Positions 24,842-36,954 of a stretch of 64,000 nucleotides of DNA are shown in pieces (positions within the stretch are counted from its first letter, which is position 1; each line of letters begins with the position of its first letter). The notes under the pieces were generated by a model that saw only the letters and a list, made by a program, of their open reading frames with translations, was not told where the DNA came from and did not search any database. Both the position numbers and the translations under genes were made by a program. Source of the stretch: Plasmodium brasilianum (lineage: Eukaryota; Apicomplexa; Aconoidasida; Haemosporida; Plasmodiidae); assembly GCF_023973825.1 (NCBI RefSeq), contig NC_090125.1:1758928-1822927 (forward strand), given 5' to 3'.

Positions 24842-25130
24842 CGCCCGTATACACATACATTATACACATGTACGTGATAATGGCTGCAATTTTTACTAGT
24901 ACACAAAAAAAAAAAAAAAAATTAAATGATAACAAAGTGGACATAAAATAGTGATACAATCATAACAACGTGGTAACTAGATAATTACGACGTAATATCA
25001 CGATACGCCCTTATCGAAAAAGTTGTATACAGCACAGTGCAAAGTTAGACTAATCCTAAAGCGTTCATTGACAAACATTAGCACAGTTGAATATGAGCTC
25101 AATTTGTTTAATAATTCTCTGTTAAGTGTC
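24288..25130. other. intergenic DNA downstream of NUFIP gene
   Basis: Contains a (TA)n tract at about 24808-24842 and poly(A) runs at 24660-24680 and 24905-24922. An inverted, A+T-rich ACACGTGTATATATACAC motif lies near 24499-24516. No gene seen. Confidence 0.55.
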
Positions 25131-27512
25131 TTAATTGAGCTCAATAATGTCCTCCTTCACGTCAAAAATATCGTCGAAAAATTTATTTTCCGTAATGTAT
25201 TCTATACACGCCATTAATTTTTGTTCATATATATAAATATCATTTTTCATTAACTGATATAGTAAAGGTGATGATTTATGAATATTCAAAGTGTCAATAA
25301 GTTGTTTTTTTGCAAAATTGTTGTTTTTATATCTTTTATTTTCATTTTTATTATTTGAAATGCTGTAATAATTATTTTCATAAATATTTTGAAAATTGCT
25401 TTCTGCTATTTTCGATAGTAAGGGGATAAAGATTGATTTTTGTGACTCTCTTTTATAATATATATTCCTTCCTACTGCAGAACAATATCTTTCAAATAAT
25501 AATTCTTCAATTAAACAACTCGGTTTCTTTCTTTTTTTTTTTATTATTATTGTTTTATCATTTTTACTGTTCATAATTTTCCTTTTTGTAGGATAATTTT
25601 TTTTTCTTTCACTTATCCATTTCTCTATTTCTTTCGAATCATTTAAAATAATCTCATTCTTATCATTCTTCATATGATTTAGTAAATGAAATTCAAGATC
25701 GTCTATATTATATATATGACCGCAATTATCTATTGGGCATTTCATGTGCTGCTGTTGGTTATGCTCTTCTAACATATTCATTTCAACGTTTTTATTACAG
25801 TGGGTGCAGAAGACAAATTTAATCAGGTTTTTATTTACACTTTTATTAGTTTTTGTATTATAATCTATCGGGTTCACCTTGTCATTCGTTTTACTTCCCT
25901 CTATATTTCTCTCCTCCATTTTGTGATCCTCCATTTTGTGATCCTCCATTTTGTGATCCTCCATTTTGTGCTCCTCCATTTTGTGATCCTCCATTTTGCT
26001 CCCCTCCATTTTGCTCTCCTCCATTTTGTGCTCCTCCATTTTGCTCTCCTCCATTTTGCTCTCCTCCATTTTGTGCTCCTCCACTACGTGAACATTATTG
26101 TGATATTTGATTTTTTTCCTTACATGTTCATAATTTCTGCTATTACTCTTATAAGGGCGTGCAAATTTTGGCACACAAGTTTTGTTCATGTTGGTAAGAT
26201 GACAGCTCCAACTAGCATTTCTACCGATGACGCTATCAGTGCTAATGTCAATGAGACCCTCCCCTCTTCTGTCCGCTTTTCCCTCCATCCCTCTGTCCAT
26301 GGTAGGAGAAGAAATAAAACGATACATGTATGCGCCAGCACCATCTCTCATTGTATTTCCATTAAATTGATATGTCTTCGATGAATTTTGATCGTTTATG
26401 AGATTTACATTTTCTCCTGTACGACCTTTTAAGAATCTACTACTATTAAATTTGGTACTTGTATTTACACACGACAAAACATTACTATGATTGTTATAGT
26501 TAACATTTTTATGTACATTTTTGTAGGCATAATTTTTAACTTTACCATAAGAATGATAATTCAGGGTGTTAATGTTATTATCCCCCCTCATGCTGTTACT
26601 TATGCTATGGATGAAATTATTTTTAGGAAATACATTCATGTTATTCTCAACATAATTAACGCTATTTTGTTTATACAAATTCTTTGATTTATTATTAGTT
26701 TTTAAATGGGGTTCTTCATTTTTATGTAAGTAATTACCTTCACCAGAATTACTGACATTATTGTTTTTATTCCTGTAACTGTGATTATAGCTATTACTGT
26801 AGTTATTGCTATTACTGTAGTTATTGCTATTACTGTCATTACTGCTATTACTATAATTATTGCTATTACTGTAGTTATTGCTATTACTGTAGTTATTGCT
26901 ATTACTGTAGTTATTGCTATTACTGTTATCACAGCTAATATTACCATTACCATAAACATTTGTTTCTGCAGTGGAAATAGTATAATATCCCCTTCCTTTG
27001 TTAACTGAGTTATGACTGTTCATGCTTTTATACGATTCACAATTATTTGCATTGCAATCTGTATACTTATTTGAGTAGGACGAAAAATAATTTTCCAAAT
27101 AACTGTTATTTGCCAATGCCACTTTATTCATTTGGTGTATCATATATCCTTTTTCTTCTTTTTCCTCTTCTTTTTTATTCCTATCATTATTCCTCTTCCC
27201 ATTCATCTTATAACCCCAATTTATCATGTTTGCATTAGGAAAACTCCTTGCTTCATTATTGTTGTACTTGAAATCGTTGTGATAGTTTCTTTTTACTCGT
27301 TCACTATTTGTGTATTTATTATTTATATTTAAACCTGCTAGACCTTCCTTTTGTCCTTCTTTCATGTTGCTATGATTGACTTGATCATTCTTCATTGTGC
27401 CACTATTTACGTGCAAATAGCTTTGCTCCCTCCCAGGGCTATAAATATAATTATTCGTTTTAATACTATTACTGTTACAATTGATAATACTGTTACTATT
27501 ATTATTATTCAT
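25131..27512 (-). CDS. NUFIP1-domain protein (box C/D snoRNP assembly factor), Asn-rich
   Basis: NUFIP1/Rsa1 proteins scaffold assembly of box C/D snoRNPs. Single exon, 793 codons, ATG at 27512. The recognisable part is C-terminal. A zinc-finger-like region starts at residue 569 (CTHC, then HNQQQH, CPIDNC and HLLNH). It is followed by the NUFIP1 signature IEKWISERKKNYPTKRKI at 629-646 and a basic stretch IIIKKKRKK. The remaining ~145 residues are Plasmodium-specific. The N-terminal 560 residues are Asn/Ser/Tyr-rich, with SNSNNY repeats near 195-245 and KMEESKMEEHK-type pentapeptide repeats near 480-545. The gene is divergent from the MCM10 gene across 2.1 kb. Snorp assembly in Plasmodium is inferred from the family, not shown here. 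Confidence 0.85.
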   Translation of the reverse strand: MNNNNSNSIINCNSNSIKTNNYIYSPGREQSYLHVNSGTMKNDQVNHSNMKEGQKEGLAGLNINNKYTNSERVKRNYHNDFKYNNNEARSFPNANMINWGYKMNGKRNNDRNKKEEEKEEKGYMIHQMNKVALANNSYLENYFSSYSNKYTDCNANNCESYKSMNSHNSVNKGRGYYTISTAETNVYGNGNISCDNSNSNNYSNSNNYSNSNNYSNSNNYSNSSNDSNSNNYSNSNNYSNSYNHSYRNKNNNVSNSGEGNYLHKNEEPHLKTNNKSKNLYKQNSVNYVENNMNVFPKNNFIHSISNSMRGDNNINTLNYHSYGKVKNYAYKNVHKNVNYNNHSNVLSCVNTSTKFNSSRFLKGRTGENVNLINDQNSSKTYQFNGNTMRDGAGAYMYRFISSPTMDRGMEGKADRRGEGLIDISTDSVIGRNASWSCHLTNMNKTCVPKFARPYKSNSRNYEHVRKKIKYHNNVHVVEEHKMEESKMEESKMEEHKMEESKMEGSKMEDHKMEEHKMEDHKMEDHKMEDHKMEERNIEGSKTNDKVNPIDYNTKTNKSVNKNLIKFVFCTHCNKNVEMNMLEEHNQQQHMKCPIDNCGHIYNIDDLEFHLLNHMKNDKNEIILNDSKEIEKWISERKKNYPTKRKIMNSKNDKTIIIKKKRKKPSCLIEELLFERYCSAVGRNIYYKRESQKSIFIPLLSKIAESNFQNIYENNYYSISNNKNENKRYKNNNFAKKQLIDTLNIHKSSPLLYQLMKNDIYIYEQKLMACIEYITENKFFDDIFDVKEDIIELN
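25919..26086 (-). repeat. in-frame 15-bp minisatellite in the NUFIP gene
   Basis: Tandem 15-bp units, plus-strand ctccattttgtgatc with variants, encode KMEEH/KMEES/KMEDH pentapeptides. About 11 copies; charged, probably disordered linker. Confidence 0.85.
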
Positions 27513-27727
27513 TATAGCCTAATAACTCAATTTAACACTTCTTTTTCATCTTCATTTTTCCTTTTTTTTTTCAAAGGAAATAATAGCAAAATACATAAAC
27601 ATTAAAACGCTTGTCAGAACTTTTAACCATAATGAAGAATAAAGCTTAGCTTGTTCCAACAAGCACTTCAAATCATTTAGCGAGGGAGTTAATTTTTTAA
27701 GAAAAAGAAACAACTTAAGTAGGTAAA

Positions 27728-27778
<51 letters not shown>

Positions 27779-28600
27779 ACAAAAATTAAAATAATTTACG
27801 CGCAAAATCGTAAACAAAAATAAAGAAGAAAAAAATAAGAAAAAAAAAGTCTTAAATATATTCAACCAGCGTGTAGAAAAATATGTACATTTATTTTTTT
27901 TTTTTAAATTGTTTCGATTTTTACTTTTAAACAACATCGTTTTAGTTGTTTTATTTTATTTTATATTATTTTTTTTTTTTTTTTTTTTTTTCAAAGCAGA
28001 TTAGCTCTCATTCTGTGATAACTCATTTGTTTTGGCACTTTTATCATTGCTTAGGAAAGGAAATTCATTAAAAATTGGGGATATGCAATTTTTCGTATTG
28101 CCAATTTATGTACATACATACATACATATTACAAACTTCATAACGAATAGTCAGCTAATTACAAAACGTATCAAATCAACTTTTCTCCTTCCAAAGGGGA
28201 AAAATTAAGTTAATAAAAAATTAATTCTTGCTAATGCATTATTGCCTAAAAATGGCAACTAAAAAAGGGTAAATAAACAAACATATGTACATATACAAAC
28301 ATACCTACATATACAAACATACCTACATATACAAACATACGTACATGTACAAATATACCTACATATACAAACATACGTACATGTACAAATATACCTACAT
28401 ATACAAACATACGTACATGTACAAATATACCTACATATACAAACATACGTACATGTACAAATATACCTACATATACAAACATACGTACATGTACAAATAT
28501 ACCTACATATACAAACATACGTACATGTACAAATATACCTACATATACGTGTACGTATATTTGTAAAAATATATAACACGGTAAGCCAGTGCATGCCACT
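27513..28600. other. NUFIP/MCM10 divergent promoter region, left part
   Basis: Holds (TA)n at 27733-27776, a T run at 27969-27990 and the 36-bp minisatellite at 28280-28548. A short coding-like patch lies at 28000-28065, open on both strands; I do not assign it. Confidence 0.5.
28280..28548. repeat. 36-bp minisatellite, about 7 copies
   Basis: The unit contains acatacgtacatgtacaaat followed by atacctacatatacaa. Left-end copies are shorter variants. Composed of ACAT/GTAC words and open in several frames on both strands; not a gene. Confidence 0.9.
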
Positions 28601-28666
28601 CCTTTGGCTTATATGATAAAAACTCTTTTAAAAGTGATATATTTTACGTTTCTTTAAAAAATAGAG

Positions 28667-29211
28667 CTTGCTCCAGTCTCTTAAGGAATATATGTTCTTT
28701 TTCCAGAACATTTTCCAGAATTTATTTCTGTGTAACTATTATATCCTCTTCTTTTTAATCATATTTTTAGTATAATTACATAATGACGGTACAATACTAA
28801 GCACAGTTATCAAAATTATGATTTAATTTGAAGTATAATTTTTTTTTTTTCCCCTTTTTTTCTCCCCCCCCTTTCCCTTTCTTTTGTTATGTAACATATT
28901 TTTATAATCCTATTTGCTTAATAGAGATTCATATAATAAATATGTTCATGAAGTAGTAAATTTAGCAATTCCTTCAAACTTTTTTTTATCCTTTCATTTA
29001 AAACTTGTAGATATATATGCATGTGTATACATATGCATTTGGGCAATATATACATCTGTACATTCGTACGTTTGTCCGTTCATACATATGCCACGTCACG
29101 CATGTTTATATATGTACATGTACATGCATATACTATTGCAATTGCATTTCCATTTTTGAAGCATTTCAACGAAAAGACAAATGCGAGCAGATTTATGTGC
29201 AAGAAGTGATA
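28667..29211 (+). CDS. candidate exons of a small plus-strand gene upstream of MCM10
   Basis: Three coding-like patches. The first, from 28665 after AAATAG, reads SLLQSLKEYMFFFQNIFQN and on into a hydrophobic run. The second, from about 28924 after TTAATAG, reads DSYNKYVHEVVNLAIPSNF. It could end at a GTAGAT donor near 29010. The third, after TTTTTGAAG at 29160, reads HFNEKTNASRFMCKK then TGA. The last two join in phase 0. No start and no family recognised; chance or an alternative 5' UTR of MCM10 are possible. Confidence 0.22.
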
Positions 29212-29263
29212 TAATTTTATATTTTAATGTGTAAATATGATTATTTTTCAAAGCACAAGGAGG

Positions 29264-29295
<32 letters not shown>

Positions 29296-29578
29296 CGGAA
29301 AAAAAGGGAAGGAAAGGATAAATGCAGTAAATATAGTAAAAACAGTAAAAATAAATAATAAAAACAGTCCACGAAATATTAAACATCCAATCAGTGGAAC
29401 GCCAAAAAGGGGGGAAAATGTAAACTTCTCAAGCATTGCCAATAGTGCATTATTTCTACAAATTCGCTGCATCCCGATAGCTATTTCCCGTGCACACAAA
29501 TTTTGAAGTAGCTATTTTGGCGCTGCACCTTTTCCGTTTTGTCCTCTTCCCCCAAGCCTGCACTTACTTTTACTCTAC

Positions 29579-31132
29579 ATGTTGATCCAAATGGACAACA
29601 CTGAATCAGCAGTAATAGAGGAGGACAAAATTAAAGCTAATGACATTTGGTTACACTTAAAGGTATGGAAACAAAGCAAAGAAAATTGTGAAGAATTTTT
29701 TCGTAACAAGAAAATTATGCATTTGTCAGAATATATTTCAAAATATGATGATCATATAAAAAACAAAAAAGATAAAGAAGAGATAATTATTCTATGTACT
29801 GTTGTTAATATACCATATCAAACAAGGAAATATAATCAAGAAAAATATATTTTTTGGGATGTGTCAGATTTAAAAGAAACACAGTCTAGGTTATTCTTAA
29901 CAGGGGAAATATGTGAAAAAAATGAAAATGAAAAGGAAGGGATAGTTGTTGCTTTAGTCAATCCATTTATAAAAGATAAAGATCCTCAATACTATAATTC
30001 AAGAATTTTAGAAGTACATGATAGCAATAATTTAAAAGTAATTGGATCAGTTGATCATTTGGAAAAATGCAAAGGGAGGAAAAGAAATGGGGAAGGTTGT
30101 AAAATTATTTTGTATACCCCTCTATCAGGAAATTACTGTAAATATCACATTAAGCAGGATAGAAAGAAAAAGGGGAAAAAAAGAACCATGAACAGTGCAT
30201 ATGGGAAAGATGAGCATAGTAATGCAAATGTCAATGAGGATCTGACTTATGATATTGTCACTAACTTAGGTGAAGAAGCGGAAAACAGCTCAATCACGAC
30301 TAACATGATGGACAATGATAAGGAAAGTAGGGCTAAAAAAAAAGCAAAAAAAGAAGGAAGCAAGAACAAAGGAGGGGAAGAAGTAGCAGGAGAAAGCGCG
30401 GGGCATAACGAAGAAACGTTCGATGTCGAATCCATCATAGGTATGTACACAAAGAAGTTAGTCGTTAAGGATAAAAAAAAAAAAATGGAGCTAATTAATG
30501 ACAGAATAAAAGAATTAGACAACTACTCAAAATTGAATAATGAAGCTATTAATATAGATATTCTAAAAAATAAGGATACTATAACAAAGGAAGAAAATCC
30601 AACAACAACGCAGAGATCTATAAATGATATTTTTTCAGAGCAGTGTCCTGAACTAATGCATCTTATTTATAAGTCTAATAAAAAAAAGGAAGAAGAAAAT
30701 GATATAAATAAAAAGGACAGTATAAAAGTAAAAGAAGTAAACTCTTCTACTCAAACGAACGTAATTACAGCTTCAAATGAAAAAAAACAGAAGAAAAAGT
30801 TTGAAAGCTTTTTAAATAAATTAAATGAATTGAAAAAGTCACGAGATGAAAATGATGTGAAAACTTTATTAAATGGTTTAACACATGTTACCAATAATTT
30901 TCACTTTAGCTTAAATCATATAAACAATTCTAACATATTCGATATATGCTATAAGTTAATGGATCATCGAAGTGAGGAAATTGCCATAGCAGCTCTAAAA
31001 TTTAAAAGAAGAATTAACAAGCTTTACATTGATTATTATAAAAACAGACAGAAATATAAAAACGATGCGGAGTTTGTAAATGTGAGCTCCTGCAATATGC
31101 ATGAGGCACAGGATGAAGTCACAAAGGAATAG
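29579..31132 (+). CDS. MCM10: MCM10 DNA replication initiation factor homolog
   Basis: MCM10 binds DNA, the MCM2-7 helicase and polymerase alpha at replication origins and forks. Single exon, 517 codons; ATG at 29579 (another at 29591). After a short N-terminal region an OB-fold-like segment spans about 66-155 (IIILCTVVNIPY; YIFWDVSDL; VVALVNPFI). It is followed by the MCM10 CCCH zinc knuckle with Cys164, Cys174, Cys187 and His190 (EKCKGRKRNGEGC; GNYCKYH). The rest is Lys/Glu/Asn-rich with a predicted helical tail from about 395. The protein is shorter than animal MCM10 and I see no second C-terminal zinc region. The ~70 bases upstream are unusually pyrimidine-rich and G+C-rich for this genome, probably 5' UTR. 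Confidence 0.85.
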   Translation: MLIQMDNTESAVIEEDKIKANDIWLHLKVWKQSKENCEEFFRNKKIMHLSEYISKYDDHIKNKKDKEEIIILCTVVNIPYQTRKYNQEKYIFWDVSDLKETQSRLFLTGEICEKNENEKEGIVVALVNPFIKDKDPQYYNSRILEVHDSNNLKVIGSVDHLEKCKGRKRNGEGCKIILYTPLSGNYCKYHIKQDRKKKGKKRTMNSAYGKDEHSNANVNEDLTYDIVTNLGEEAENSSITTNMMDNDKESRAKKKAKKEGSKNKGGEEVAGESAGHNEETFDVESIIGMYTKKLVVKDKKKKMELINDRIKELDNYSKLNNEAINIDILKNKDTITKEENPTTTQRSINDIFSEQCPELMHLIYKSNKKKEEENDINKKDSIKVKEVNSSTQTNVITASNEKKQKKKFESFLNKLNELKKSRDENDVKTLLNGLTHVTNNFHFSLNHINNSNIFDICYKLMDHRSEEIAIAALKFKRRINKLYIDYYKNRQKYKNDAEFVNVSSCNMHEAQDEVTKE

Positions 31133-32538
31133 AAAATATATAAATTTTATTCATTCTGATTCAGTTTGGGTTAAAAATAAAAAAAAAAAAAAAAAAGCCA
31201 AAAAATTGTATTTAATTTGTATATAACGATGACAGAATTTATCCTTTTCCTATTTACCGCCTCACCTATTGCTGCTTCACTCATTTCCGCCTCACCCATT
31301 TCCGCCTCACCCATTTCCGCCTCACCCATTTCCGCCTCACCCATTTCCGCCTCACCCATTTCCGCCTCACCCATTTCCGCCTCACCCATTTATGCACGAA
31401 AAATTATTTTTTAAAATTATATTTACCCATTACTTCAATGTTGATAATGTAGGATTATATTCATACGTCTATGTACAGGTGTGTATACGTCCGTGTGTGA
31501 TGGTGGTGATGTTAAATGAAAATTTGCTAATTTTATTGTAGCCTTGGGGACAAATATTTTTTTAAAATTTCTTTTTTCTTTTTTGTTTCAATATCCTTAA
31601 AATATGCACAGGTACATATATACTAATACGTATAACTAATATGTATATTTATTGGAAGAATAATTTTAACAAAAAAGCTACGAAATAAAAAAAAAAGAAA
31701 AAAAAATACAAAAAATTGTGTTTTTCGTAATTTTTAAACATTTCCATATAAAATATGCACAACATTTTATGACACCAAAAAAAAAAAAAAAAAAAAAAAA
31801 GTCGTAAATGTATGGTCCCAAAAAGATAAGCATATATGTTAGCTCTTTGACGAGCTATTTTATATTCATCTTGGGAATATTCGTTCTGTTTTTATTCCTT
31901 TTTTTGAACATTATATTCCTTCTTTGAACGTTTATTCCCTTTTTTTTATTTTTATGTACTATTTTACAGTATGCAATATATCTACATTTTGGTAAAGTGG
32001 AACCGCTGCCTTACTGTTAAATACGGTTGCGCCTTTTTCCCTATTTCTGCACATGCGTAAATGTACATGTATATAAATATTTATGTATATTTTATATATA
32101 TGTATACATATATATATACATATGTATTTATCTAATTTTGATATCCTTTTTTTTCTTTTTTTCCTGTTATGTTGCACGAGTAAAAAAATAAACTTTTAAT
32201 TGTGTAAGGGGCTATTCTATCTTTCAAACGATAATTTTTTTTCCTACTTTTACTTTTTTTTTTTTTTTTTTTTTTTACATTAAAAACAGTAGCACTTATT
32301 TTAAAGATGTTTCTTTTTTGAGAATTTCCTTTTGGTAAATTTCTTTTTTTTTTTTTTTTAAAAGCAACAATAATGTATGAAGTAGTAAACAGATCGATAC
32401 TATTTCACCTGAACAATGTTTAGCCGCTTGTCACTCATTTCACCCGTTTATTTATAACATTTTTTTGAATTTTTTTTTTTAAAAAAATACTACTGCATAA
32501 TAAAAAATATATACATAAAACAAGAGCGTCATTTTAAT
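31133..32538. other. intergenic DNA between MCM10 and a small orphan gene
   Basis: Contains the 15-bp minisatellite at 31265-31391, poly(A) at 31779-31800 and poly(T) runs at 32254-32278 and 32345-32359. No supportable gene. Confidence 0.55.
31265..31391 (-). repeat. 15-bp minisatellite, about 8 copies
   Basis: Copies of cctcacccatttccg, unusually G+C-rich here. On the purine-rich minus strand it reads MGEAE pentapeptides from an ATG at 31389, then a short tail; a GTAAATAG donor-like site follows the array. A 72-codon frame exists but there is no other support for a gene. Confidence 0.85.
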
Positions 32539-32871
32539 ATGACTATCGAAATTCCTCTGCTTTTATCGTCTGCATTTCCCCTAATATGGAAAGCGGGCTT
32601 AGCTCAACTTTCCTTTGCGAAAACTGGAGGTTCACTAGCTGCCATGAAAGGGACTTCCCTTTTGTTAAGTAAAATTGCTTCTTCTGGAAAAGGTGGACTA
32701 TTAGCATCTACTTCTTCACAACTTGATAACATAAAAGAAGCAGCACAAAAGTTAGTTGAAGAAATTGAAAAAAATATTAACTTAAGTTTATTATTTTACA
32801 ATATAGACGATGAAGAAACTGCTGGATACTACTTAATGAAAAAACGAGAAGAGCATGAAAAAGGTTACTAA
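32539..32871 (+). CDS. small orphan protein, 110 residues, conserved-looking
   Basis: Single exon with ATG at 32539 and TAA at 32869. Codon use is G+C-richer than the flanks, which supports real coding. Residues 1-60 are apolar, Gly/Ser/Ala/Leu-rich (PLLLSSAFPLIWKAGLAQL; GTSLLLSKIASSGKGGLL), possibly one or two membrane-associated segments. The C-terminal half is a charged helix-like region (NIKEAAQKLVEEIEKNINL; EEHEKGY). Possible mitochondrial or small membrane subunit, but this is a guess; no family recognised. Confidence 0.7.
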   Translation: MTIEIPLLLSSAFPLIWKAGLAQLSFAKTGGSLAAMKGTSLLLSKIASSGKGGLLASTSSQLDNIKEAAQKLVEEIEKNINLSLLFYNIDDEETAGYYLMKKREEHEKGY

Positions 32872-33098
32872 CATATCTTATTTTGAAAGGGATAAATTGA
32901 GGGGTATTATATTTAAAAGAATTATACAAAAATGACCAATTAAATGTGAGCTACAAAACGTTAACAGGAAATATCGTATATGTTAGGAAAAGGAGTAATG
33001 ATAATGTGAATATTTAAGACAAGTTTTTACAATAAAATGAGAAAGACATGTATGACTGTATCTTAAGTTTTTGCTTCAAGCTTTTTCGAATTAAATGA

Positions 33099-33147
<49 letters not shown>

Positions 33148-35390
33148 CATTCATACATACATACATACATTCATATATACATACATTCATACATTCATAC
33201 ACACATACATATGTACATATTACAAAGAGAGAACTTATTTATCCTTTTTTACCGCACAAGAAGGTAGGAATTTTCATATTTATTTGTGCTGCTTAAAGGA
33301 TTTTGTCATGTTTAGTTTTTCCCAGTTCCTTATCCTTTTCTTATAAATATTAAAACATAAAAACTAATGGTAAATTTTACATTTTAAAAAATAAGTTAAC
33401 CCTTTTTACACGAATGTATATATGTATGTACGTGCATATATATATACATACATACAAGTGCATATATAGCTAAACATTTGTCTTAAAAAAAAAAAAAAAA
33501 AAATTTTAACCAAAATTATAAAAAAAAAAAAAAAACAATAAAAAGCCTATGTTGAAAACCATCTTAGCAATTTTAAGCTTCCCGTCTATGTTCCTCTAAC
33601 ACATTTCTCCTTGAAAAATGGTATAATGTGTAAAGGATTATACAATCAAAGGAAAGGGGAACAATAAAAAAAAAAAAAAAATTACTATATAACTACATTA
33701 TTAATCGTATTACGGCAGGGGCATATGGGTATTCGTTCATATATACATATATATAAATTTATTTATGTGCATATACATATAAACAAAATGTAAAACCGTT
33801 AAATAAACAACACCTCGACTGTGTCCACATTACAAGGAAATATATTTTCATTAAAAGCTTTTCCATTAGCTGTGGTATGTCGTTTTTGCATATAAACTTA
33901 ACCAACAAGTTTTGTTTATGCACACATGGGTGTTTACTTTATGGGATAAAGGTAAATATAATACCTCTATACAATTTTATTTATATGATCTACAGCATGC
34001 TATTTAAAAATTTGCATTCCCATTTTCAAGAGTTTTTTCATAATATTCCCCAAGTAAAAGGAATTAATTAAAAACATGTGTGTTTGTGCTTACTTTAAAA
34101 TGTTATACAAAAGAAGTAAACACCTACTGGGTGTTTACATGTATTGACCAAATATGGCATTACTCTAATTGTTCACAAATTATATAAAATAATATCACCT
34201 CAATAGAAAAAAAAAAAAAAAAAGGAGTAAAAAAAATTAAAAAAGAATAAAAAAAAGAATAAAAAAAAGAATAAAAAAAAGAATAAAAAAAAGAATAAAA
34301 AAAAGAATAAAAAAAAGAATAAAAAATATAAAAAAATAAATAAAAAAAAAAAAACATTCTACAACAATTCAACTGTTCAAATAAAATACTTTTCTTCCGA
34401 TATAAAAATTTGATGCCAAAATATTAAAATGATATTGGAAAGGCGCATATAATTTTGTGCGTAATTATATCAGCAAAAAAAAAAAAAATGAACTGCATTA
34501 ACCAAAATGAAACAAAACAAAGGGAGGCAAAAAATGGCAAAAATACTGATAGAATTACAATTAAACTAAAAAAATATGTAGCACTAAGTATTACTTATAC
34601 ATTTGTATTATATTTACTACAAATTTATATGCAAAAAAAAAAAAAAAAAAAAAAAATATACATATATAACGTATAACATATAATATTTAACATATATAAT
34701 ATATTCGCACAAACACAAAAGCTTGAATGATAAAAGGAGACATATTTTTATGAGAAAAAAAAGTAAGAAAAAAAAAAATATATATTTGTCACATTAATAA
34801 AAATTTGAGGTACTCAAAATAAAACAACCTTTTCATTTACATTTAATTTACATTAATAAAACATAGGAAGGTATTATATATTTAAGTATGTGCGTATGTA
34901 TTTACGTATGTATATACGTACGTACGAATTTATAAATGTACGTAGTAATTATGTACTATGTATATATATATATATATATGTATGTAGTTCGCCCGTGTAT
35001 ATAATATGCATGTACAGTACCGTAGAATTACATTTAGCGACTAAACATATATTTACAATTTTTCGCTTACCTGTCAGAGGAAACTATACAAAAACGTGCC
35101 AAATTTTTTTTTTTTTTTTTTTTCTTCCCTTTTTACATAAATGTTTTAATAAAAAATATATTATTTCAGTTCTTTTTCCATCTGTGTTGTAAGCGAATAA
35201 AGCGTAAAAAAAAAAAAAAAAAAAGAGACCTATACAAGAACCTACGTTTGAAAAAAATAGAACTTCTGCATAGCAGAAACGTTAGCAGCAGTAATAACGA
35301 CAACAATAACGATAACAACGACGACAGCGATAGTGATAGCAATACCACGAACATAATAATAATAATACTGCTTGGATAACAGGTTAACGG
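32872..35390. other. A+T-rich intergenic DNA
   Basis: Contains (TA)n at 33103-33142, a 12-bp A-rich array at 34235-34330 and many homopolymer runs. A plus-strand frame open from about 33790 to a GTAAAT donor after 33951 (includes FLHINLTNKFCLCTHGCLL) is a weak exon candidate. A unit of GAYAAYAAY-like codons just before 35390 belongs to the 5' UTR of the next gene. Confidence 0.5.
34235..34330. repeat. 12-bp A-rich minisatellite
   Basis: About eight copies of aaaaaaaagaat. Minus-strand Phe/Tyr/Ser frames through it are artefacts. Confidence 0.85.
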
Positions 35391-36923
35391 ATGCTTCAAA
35401 AAATGTTGAACAACAATGGTTTTAATGGCGGCTTAAATCAAGTAAACGCATTTCAAAATAGTAGTGTTCCTTCCCAAAATAGTAGTAGCCACATTCAAAA
35501 TAGTAGTGCCCTATTTCCAAACAGAGCTAATAAGACCCCTAACCTCTGTAATAGCATGTTTGTAAGCAATAATAATAACTTTTGGAATGGTATGAAAAAC
35601 ACAAATAGTAATATTAATGACTCTACTGAAGGGGTTATTAACAGTATGTATGTAGATGAACATTTTAACAGAGGCCCCCTGGCGCATGACTATAGTAGTA
35701 ATAGTAACATGCTTGGTAATAGCATAAATAACAATATAGATATTAATAATTTACAAAGTAATATTAATTTTTTTATGAACAATGAAGAAGGACGAAACTA
35801 CAACAACCAAGATGTTTTGTTTACTCAAGTTAAACAAAATGTTTCAATTTTTGGAAATAGACCCAAAAATAGCCCTCTGTTTAATAATGTGACAAGAGAA
35901 AATAGGGCCGAAAATAGGGCCGAAAATAGAAGCGAAAATAGGGCCGAAAATAGAAGCGAATATAGGGGCGAATATAGAAGCGAATATAGGGGCGAATATA
36001 GAGGCGCAAAAAGAAGCCAGAGTAGGGGCACAAGGAAGGGCGAAATTAAAAGCGAATTTAAAAACGAAAATAAAAATGACATTATGAACGAAATTACAAA
36101 CAACAGTTGGAACGAAGGTAGAAACGAATCCCCTCACTTTCGATTCAACGATTTTGTAAGTAGAGATAAGTCAATATTTGGTAACAGGTTGAGGGAAGGA
36201 AAATTCCTTTTCACACATATGAAAAATGTAAATCCAGTTTCATTATCAATGAATGATCCAAATGTTAATTATTCTACGAATGCCAATGTACTACACGTAG
36301 GTAATCAAGATGGTAGCAATTATGCTACTGTTAATTATGATTTAAAGAATTGTTCTTCCGGCATGTACAGTGCATGTAATAACAATGGTATTATGGCCAA
36401 AAATGCCGGTATCGTAACAAACGCGCAGAACGGCCTAACTTTCAACGCATATGATAATGTTAGCAGTAGCAATTTGAACGGGGGTAATGTGAATGGAAGT
36501 GGTGCTAATAATGGTCTCTTTTCGAATGCACATAGCTGTTTACCACCTAGGGGCAGTGAACTAGGCTCAGGGGGGTTCAATTCCATTAACATTTCCGATA
36601 ATTTCCCCAATAACATTCATAACCCATACCTATTTCCCAACAGTGCAACGAATAGTGAACCTATGCAGGTTAACTATGCTCTGTTCAACGGAGGGAATGG
36701 GACAAATATCCATGCCAATTTACCATACAATCATAATGAATCAAATAGTTTAGCCAATTATTCGAATTTTTTACAAAACATTAATAGTAATAGTAATAAC
36801 AATATTAATAATAATATTATTAATAATAATAATATTAATAATAATATTAATAATAATATTAATAATAATATTAATAATAATAATAATATTAATAATAATA
36901 TTAATAATAATAATAATAATAAT

Positions 36924-36954
<31 letters not shown>

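Noticed and set aside
28246..28600. Open frames of about 110 codons on both strands
   Set aside because: They are translations of the 36-bp ACAT/GTAC minisatellite; no unique coding sequence on either side.
29515..29523. TTTTGGCGC, an E2F-like site 56 bp upstream of MCM10
   Set aside because: As far as I know, Plasmodium has no recognised E2F; a single match is likely chance.
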